The notes under the pieces were generated by a model that was not told where the DNA came from, made no database searches, and worked only from the letters and a program-made list of their open reading frames with translations. A stretch of 7,486 nt of DNA from an uncultured Eubacteriales bacterium (GTDB lineage: Bacteria > Bacillota > Clostridia > Oscillospirales > CAG-272), in contig USGH01000122.1 of NCBI GenBank assembly GCA_900554225.1, positions 1-7,486 of the forward strand, read 5' to 3'. Position numbers and translations under genes: made by a program. Shown one piece after another: positions 4,795 through 7,486 of this stretch (position 1 is the stretch's first letter; every line of letters starts with the position of its first letter).

Positions 4795-5766
4795 TTATTG
4801 CAGCTTCTGGAGCCGCACATCCATGCCCTGGAACAGAAGAGGCTTACATTCTCCGAACAGACGGCTGGCAATCCGATCGGTGTACCGGCTGCGCAGCTCT
4901 GTCTGGGTCAGATTCGTGTTTAAAATGGTGGATTTCGCGTGATTGATGCGCGTGTTCAGAATGTTGTAGAGACACGAGAGCGTGAACTGATTCGTGACCT
5001 CCGTACCAAGATCGTCGATGATGAGCAGATCACAGGTGAGTATCCGTTCGACGGTTCTGCCCCGCTCGTGCTGTATGCCGGAACCGGAGCCAAACCGTTC
5101 CTCTTCAAACACGGCAAGAATATCCTGTGTCGTGTCGTAGATCACATCATAGCCGCGCTCGATCACCACCTTGGCGACCGATGTGGACAGATGGGTCTTA
5201 CCGAGTCCGGTCGGTCCGGTCAGGAGAAAGCTCTCGCCGCTCTTGCCGTCAAACCGGCTCGCGAAGGTGCGCAATCTGGCTACATTCTGCTCCATTCTTA
5301 TTTTATCATGATTTTTGTAAAAATCAAGGGTAAACGTCTCAAAACTCTGATTTTTTGCGAGAAACACCAGTCCCGCGCTCTCCATCCCGGCGTTGACCAG
5401 CTCCCGGCGCATACACGCACACATATCGATGCCGACGTAACCGGTATCCGCACACTTTTCACAGGTGTAGTGGATATCCATGTAATCCGTCGGAAATCCG
5501 TTTGCCGCAAGGAGCAGTGCCTGTTGTCTGCGCAGCTTCTCATTGTCCGCACGGATCGCCGCAAGCTTCTCCTCCGTCAGCGTATGGCTCATGGCTTCTC
5601 CCATGATACGCGCGCCGGTCTGGGACAATGCCTCCCGGATGGCGCGCAGCTCGGGAATCTTTCGGATCGCCTCTGCCGCACACCGTTCGCTTTTTGTGAT
5701 GTTGTCATTGCGCCGTTTTGCAAGGATCGCGCGTACCTTCTGTACGTTTTCGCTGTATACTGCCAT
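4795..5766 (-). CDS. Replicative helicase loader, DnaI/DnaC-like AAA+ ATPase
   Basis: A 323-residue AAA+ protein of the DnaC/DnaI/IstB group, expected to load the replicative helicase at origins and restart sites. The N-terminal third is charged and helical (about 1-85). A cysteine cluster follows, CEKC at 102-105 and CAC at 116-118, a likely zinc site as in DnaI. The ATPase core carries Walker A GPTGLGKTH (184-192), Walker B LLIIDDLG (247-254), a sensor-1 Asn in ILNTNL (281-286), and the arginine-rich RSRYTDRIASRL (292-303) that holds the box VII and arginine-finger residues. AAAGGAG lies 5 bases before the ATG. The neighbouring DnaD-domain gene, not a transposase, argues for a chromosomal helicase loader and against a transposon-type IstB. 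The 116-base gap upstream holds possible alternative hairpins. Confidence 0.92.
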   Translation of the reverse strand: MAVYSENVQKVRAILAKRRNDNITKSERCAAEAIRKIPELRAIREALSQTGARIMGEAMSHTLTEEKLAAIRADNEKLRRQQALLLAANGFPTDYMDIHYTCEKCADTGYVGIDMCACMRRELVNAGMESAGLVFLAKNQSFETFTLDFYKNHDKIRMEQNVARLRTFASRFDGKSGESFLLTGPTGLGKTHLSTSVAKVVIERGYDVIYDTTQDILAVFEEERFGSGSGIQHERGRTVERILTCDLLIIDDLGTEVTNQFTLSCLYNILNTRINHAKSTILNTNLTQTELRSRYTDRIASRLFGECKPLLFQGMDVRLQKLQ

Positions 5767-5882
5767 AGTTGCTCCTTTGTTTAGGAAAGCACGGATTCAA
5801 GATTGTTTTTTGCGCGAATGCACAATGGATCCAGCGCAAGCCTCGGGAGAATTTTCTCGCGCCGTGGTTCACGCAGCCGACC
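5767..5882 (-). promoter_or_regulatory. Leader of the helicase-loader gene with two mutually exclusive hairpins
   Basis: The segment GCGCAA (5815-5810) can pair with TTGCGC at 5839-5834, or with the nearer TTGTGC at 5825-5820 around a four-base ATTC loop (one G-U pair). Both cannot form at once. A run of A follows, so this is not an intrinsic terminator in this direction. No convincing promoter is seen. The stretch may be only a spacer within an operon; any switch role is speculative. Confidence 0.25.
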
Positions 5883-6962
5883 TCAGGTTTCGTAGGAACG
5901 GCGGATCGCTGCCTCAAAGAAATCGTTCGTGTCAAAGCTGGTGCCGTCCGAGACCTGTCCCTCGCGCGCCTTTTTGTACGCATCCAGTGCCTCGTCGATC
6001 TCCGCAAGCGTTTTCAGTCCTGCCTCATGCCAGTTCACAAGCACCTTATTCGCGTATGCGATGGCGGGTTTTCCGGTATTCGTTACCGTGATCTCGTAGG
6101 CGCGCTCAATGATGTCCCGGTCGTAGTGCATTTTGAAGATCCAGTTGTCGAGCATCTCTTTTTCCTTGGGGATCAGTGCCCGCGTCTGGATGCCGAACAG
6201 CTTGCGGACAAATGTGTCCATGGTCTGCCGGATCTCGCGCGCTTTCAATCGCTCTTCCAGATCCTGATAGGATGTAATTCCCTCGTCCGCCAGCTCGATC
6301 GCAGTCGTTTCCACATACCGGACGGAGGTTTTGCCGAGCTTTTTGGCGTGCGCGAACAAAAGCATGATGTATTCCGGGGCGAGTCCCAGATAGTCGTGCA
6401 GTCCTAAGATGATCTCGACGGCAGACGGGCTGAAGATCTCGCCGCTGATGTTCTGACAGCAGTCCACGAGATCGCGCACATCTACGTGGTTCTCCATGTA
6501 TTTCGCCATGTCCTCCGAGGAATAATGGGGCAGCTCCCGTCGTGCGCGGATGGTCTGGTGTGCCGCTTCCGCACCGCTTTCTGTACCGACTGTCTTTTTG
6601 GCATGCCGGGAGGCCTTTTCTGGATTGGCACGTACGATCACCAGGCTGTCCTCCGGCTCGGATCCCGCTTTTTCTCCCGCCTGCGCTGTCTCCTGCTGGT
6701 TTGCAGACGTATCCTTAGCCTCCGCTGCATCCGTACCGCCCGCGATGGTCAGCACACCGCATCTCTGCCACATGGTCAGCGCATCCAGAAAGGTCTTCTC
6801 CGTCAGATTGAGGGCTGCGGCACGGTCTGTCGGATCCACCTCGGAATCCGCGAGAACGGACAGCAGCACGGCAAGCTCCTCCCGGGTCGCTGTGGACAAT
6901 CTGGAGGAGACGGTCTGCGGTACTACAAACACCGCGCTGCCATATACGGGGATGATTTTCAT
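5883..6962 (-). CDS. DnaD-domain primosomal replication protein
   Basis: A 359-residue protein of the DnaD/DnaB primosome family, which in Firmicutes helps remodel DNA and bring the helicase and its loader to origins or stalled forks. The N-terminal 70 residues look like a winged-helix domain (SRLSTATREELAVLL then a helix ending in WQRCGVLTI). Residues about 75-145 form a polar Ala/Glu/Gln-rich linker, probably disordered. A first DnaD-like helical domain spans about 147-240. A second, about 245-318, carries the hallmark YDRDIIERAYEI ... KPAIAYANKVLVNWHEAGLKT (280-318), matching the Y-x-x-x-I ... W DNA-binding signature. Two DnaD-type domains in one chain, and the length, make it more like DnaB-type or clostridial DnaD proteins than the shorter Bacillus DnaD. 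GGGGGA lies 7 bases before ATG 6962, and the gap from tsaD is only 15 bases, so the two are co-transcribed. Confidence 0.9.
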   Translation of the reverse strand: MKIIPVYGSAVFVVPQTVSSRLSTATREELAVLLSVLADSEVDPTDRAAALNLTEKTFLDALTMWQRCGVLTIAGGTDAAEAKDTSANQQETAQAGEKAGSEPEDSLVIVRANPEKASRHAKKTVGTESGAEAAHQTIRARRELPHYSSEDMAKYMENHVDVRDLVDCCQNISGEIFSPSAVEIILGLHDYLGLAPEYIMLLFAHAKKLGKTSVRYVETTAIELADEGITSYQDLEERLKAREIRQTMDTFVRKLFGIQTRALIPKEKEMLDNWIFKMHYDRDIIERAYEITVTNTGKPAIAYANKVLVNWHEAGLKTLAEIDEALDAYKKAREGQVSDGTSFDTNDFFEAAIRRSYET

Positions 6963-6977
6963 AAGTATATCCCCCGC

Positions 6978-7486
6978 TTATTCTTCCAGATTGGCATACG
7001 CATTCAGAGTCGTATCCGCATGGATGCCGAGCCGATGGAGATGGTAGCCGCACACCGCGATCATGGCACCGTTGTCCCCGCAGAGAGAAAGCGGCGGTAC
7101 GGTAAAGGATACGCCATGCTTCCCGCACACATTTCCGACCGCACGGCGCAGATGGGAGTTTGCCGCCACGCCGCCCGCCATCACAACGGAACGATACGCG
7201 CCGGTCCGCAGTGCCATATCGAGCTTTTTCGCAATCCCCTCGGTCACGGCTGTGGTGAACGCGGCGGCAATCTCGGCACGGATCTCGTCCGGCAGCACCG
7301 CATCGTCTCCTTCGTCCGGGAACATACGCTGCTTGGTCGTATGAATGTGGTTGATCACCGCGGTTTTGAGTCCGCTGAAGGAAAAATCAAGCGTATCATC
7401 CGGAGTTGCGGGAGACGGGAAACGGAGTGCTCCCTTCGTATGCGGATCGTAGGCGGCAAAGCCCTCTGTGGCAAGACGGTCCATGG
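6978..7486 (-). CDS. tsaD: tRNA N6-adenosine threonylcarbamoyltransferase TsaD, C-terminal part (runs off the window)
   Basis: TsaD transfers the threonylcarbamoyl group to A37 of tRNAs reading ANN codons, working with TsaB, TsaE and the TsaC product. The last 168 residues plus part of a codon are present; the N-terminal half with the metal-binding His pair lies beyond 7486. Recognisable stretches are MDRLATEG at the window edge, LDFSFSGLKTAV (32-43 of the visible part), VVMAGGVAANSHLRR (100-114) and LCGDNGAMIAVCGY (134-147), whose Asp137 should be the metal-binding Asp of the family CTDNGAMIA motif. The methionine at 7484 is internal, since the family continues upstream of this motif. It is the first gene here and runs 15 bases ahead of the DnaD-domain gene, so both probably share a promoter outside the window. 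Confidence 0.95.
   Translation of the reverse strand, partial: MDRLATEGFAAYDPHTKGALRFPSPATPDDTLDFSFSGLKTAVINHIHTTKQRMFPDEGDDAVLPDEIRAEIAAAFTTAVTEGIAKKLDMALRTGAYRSVVMAGGVAANSHLRRAVGNVCGKHGVSFTVPPLSLCGDNGAMIAVCGYHLHRLGIHADTTLNAYANLEE

Noticed and set aside
3873..5784. Long plus-strand ORFs (295 and 281 codons) opposite the TIM-barrel and helicase-loader genes
   Set aside because: Shadow frames created by the codon bias of the minus-strand genes, whose motifs and ribosome binding sites are unambiguous.
5810..5839. Hairpin next to a six-base A/T run as an intrinsic terminator
   Set aside because: On the minus strand the stem is followed by A, and on the plus strand the T run precedes the stem, so neither direction fits a terminator.
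1..7486. CRISPR arrays, tRNA or rRNA genes, insertion sequences, toxin-antitoxin or phage genes
   Set aside because: No regular long repeats, tRNA-like cloverleaf, transposase or phage motif was seen. The AAA+ protein at 4795-5766 could be mistaken for IstB, but it sits with a DnaD gene and has the DnaI-type cysteine cluster.

Overview
All genes read on the minus strand. The window looks like a moderately GC-rich member of the Firmicutes, probably class Clostridia. The evidence is a DnaD-type primosome protein beside a DnaI/DnaC-like helicase loader with a cysteine cluster, sigma-A type extended -10 promoters, strong AGGAGG ribosome binding sites and U-tract terminators. This is inferred from gene content; no species can be named.

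In transcription order (high to low coordinates) the window opens with a housekeeping block: the C-terminal half of TsaD (tRNA t6A synthesis), a DnaD-domain replication protein, and an AAA+ helicase loader. These are followed, without a visible terminator, by a TIM-barrel sugar phosphate isomerase/epimerase and a PAP2 membrane phosphatase that overlap by one base (TAATG). A two-tier intrinsic terminator at about 3176-3226 closes this unit.

A near-consensus promoter at about 3096-3124 then starts a three-gene cluster: a BadF/NagK-type sugar kinase and two different SIS-domain proteins of the UPF0309 type. The promoter is decorated with an inverted repeat over its -35 and an 11-bp-phased direct repeat upstream. 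The cluster most plausibly phosphorylates an amino sugar (or a related cell-wall sugar) and processes the sugar phosphate; no transporter or regulator lies in the window. A terminator at 521-543 ends it.

The last gene is ftsH (N-terminal part only), with its own extended -10 promoter and an unusual leader. The strong ribosome binding site faces an 8-codon mini-ORF instead of the ftsH start. The leader can also fold into three directly abutting helices, one of which covers part of that ribosome binding site and the mini-ORF start.

The items most worth following up are the ftsH leader, the divergent SIS pair with its atypical kinase, and the promoter architecture of the kinase operon. The large plus-strand ORFs are shadows of the minus-strand genes.
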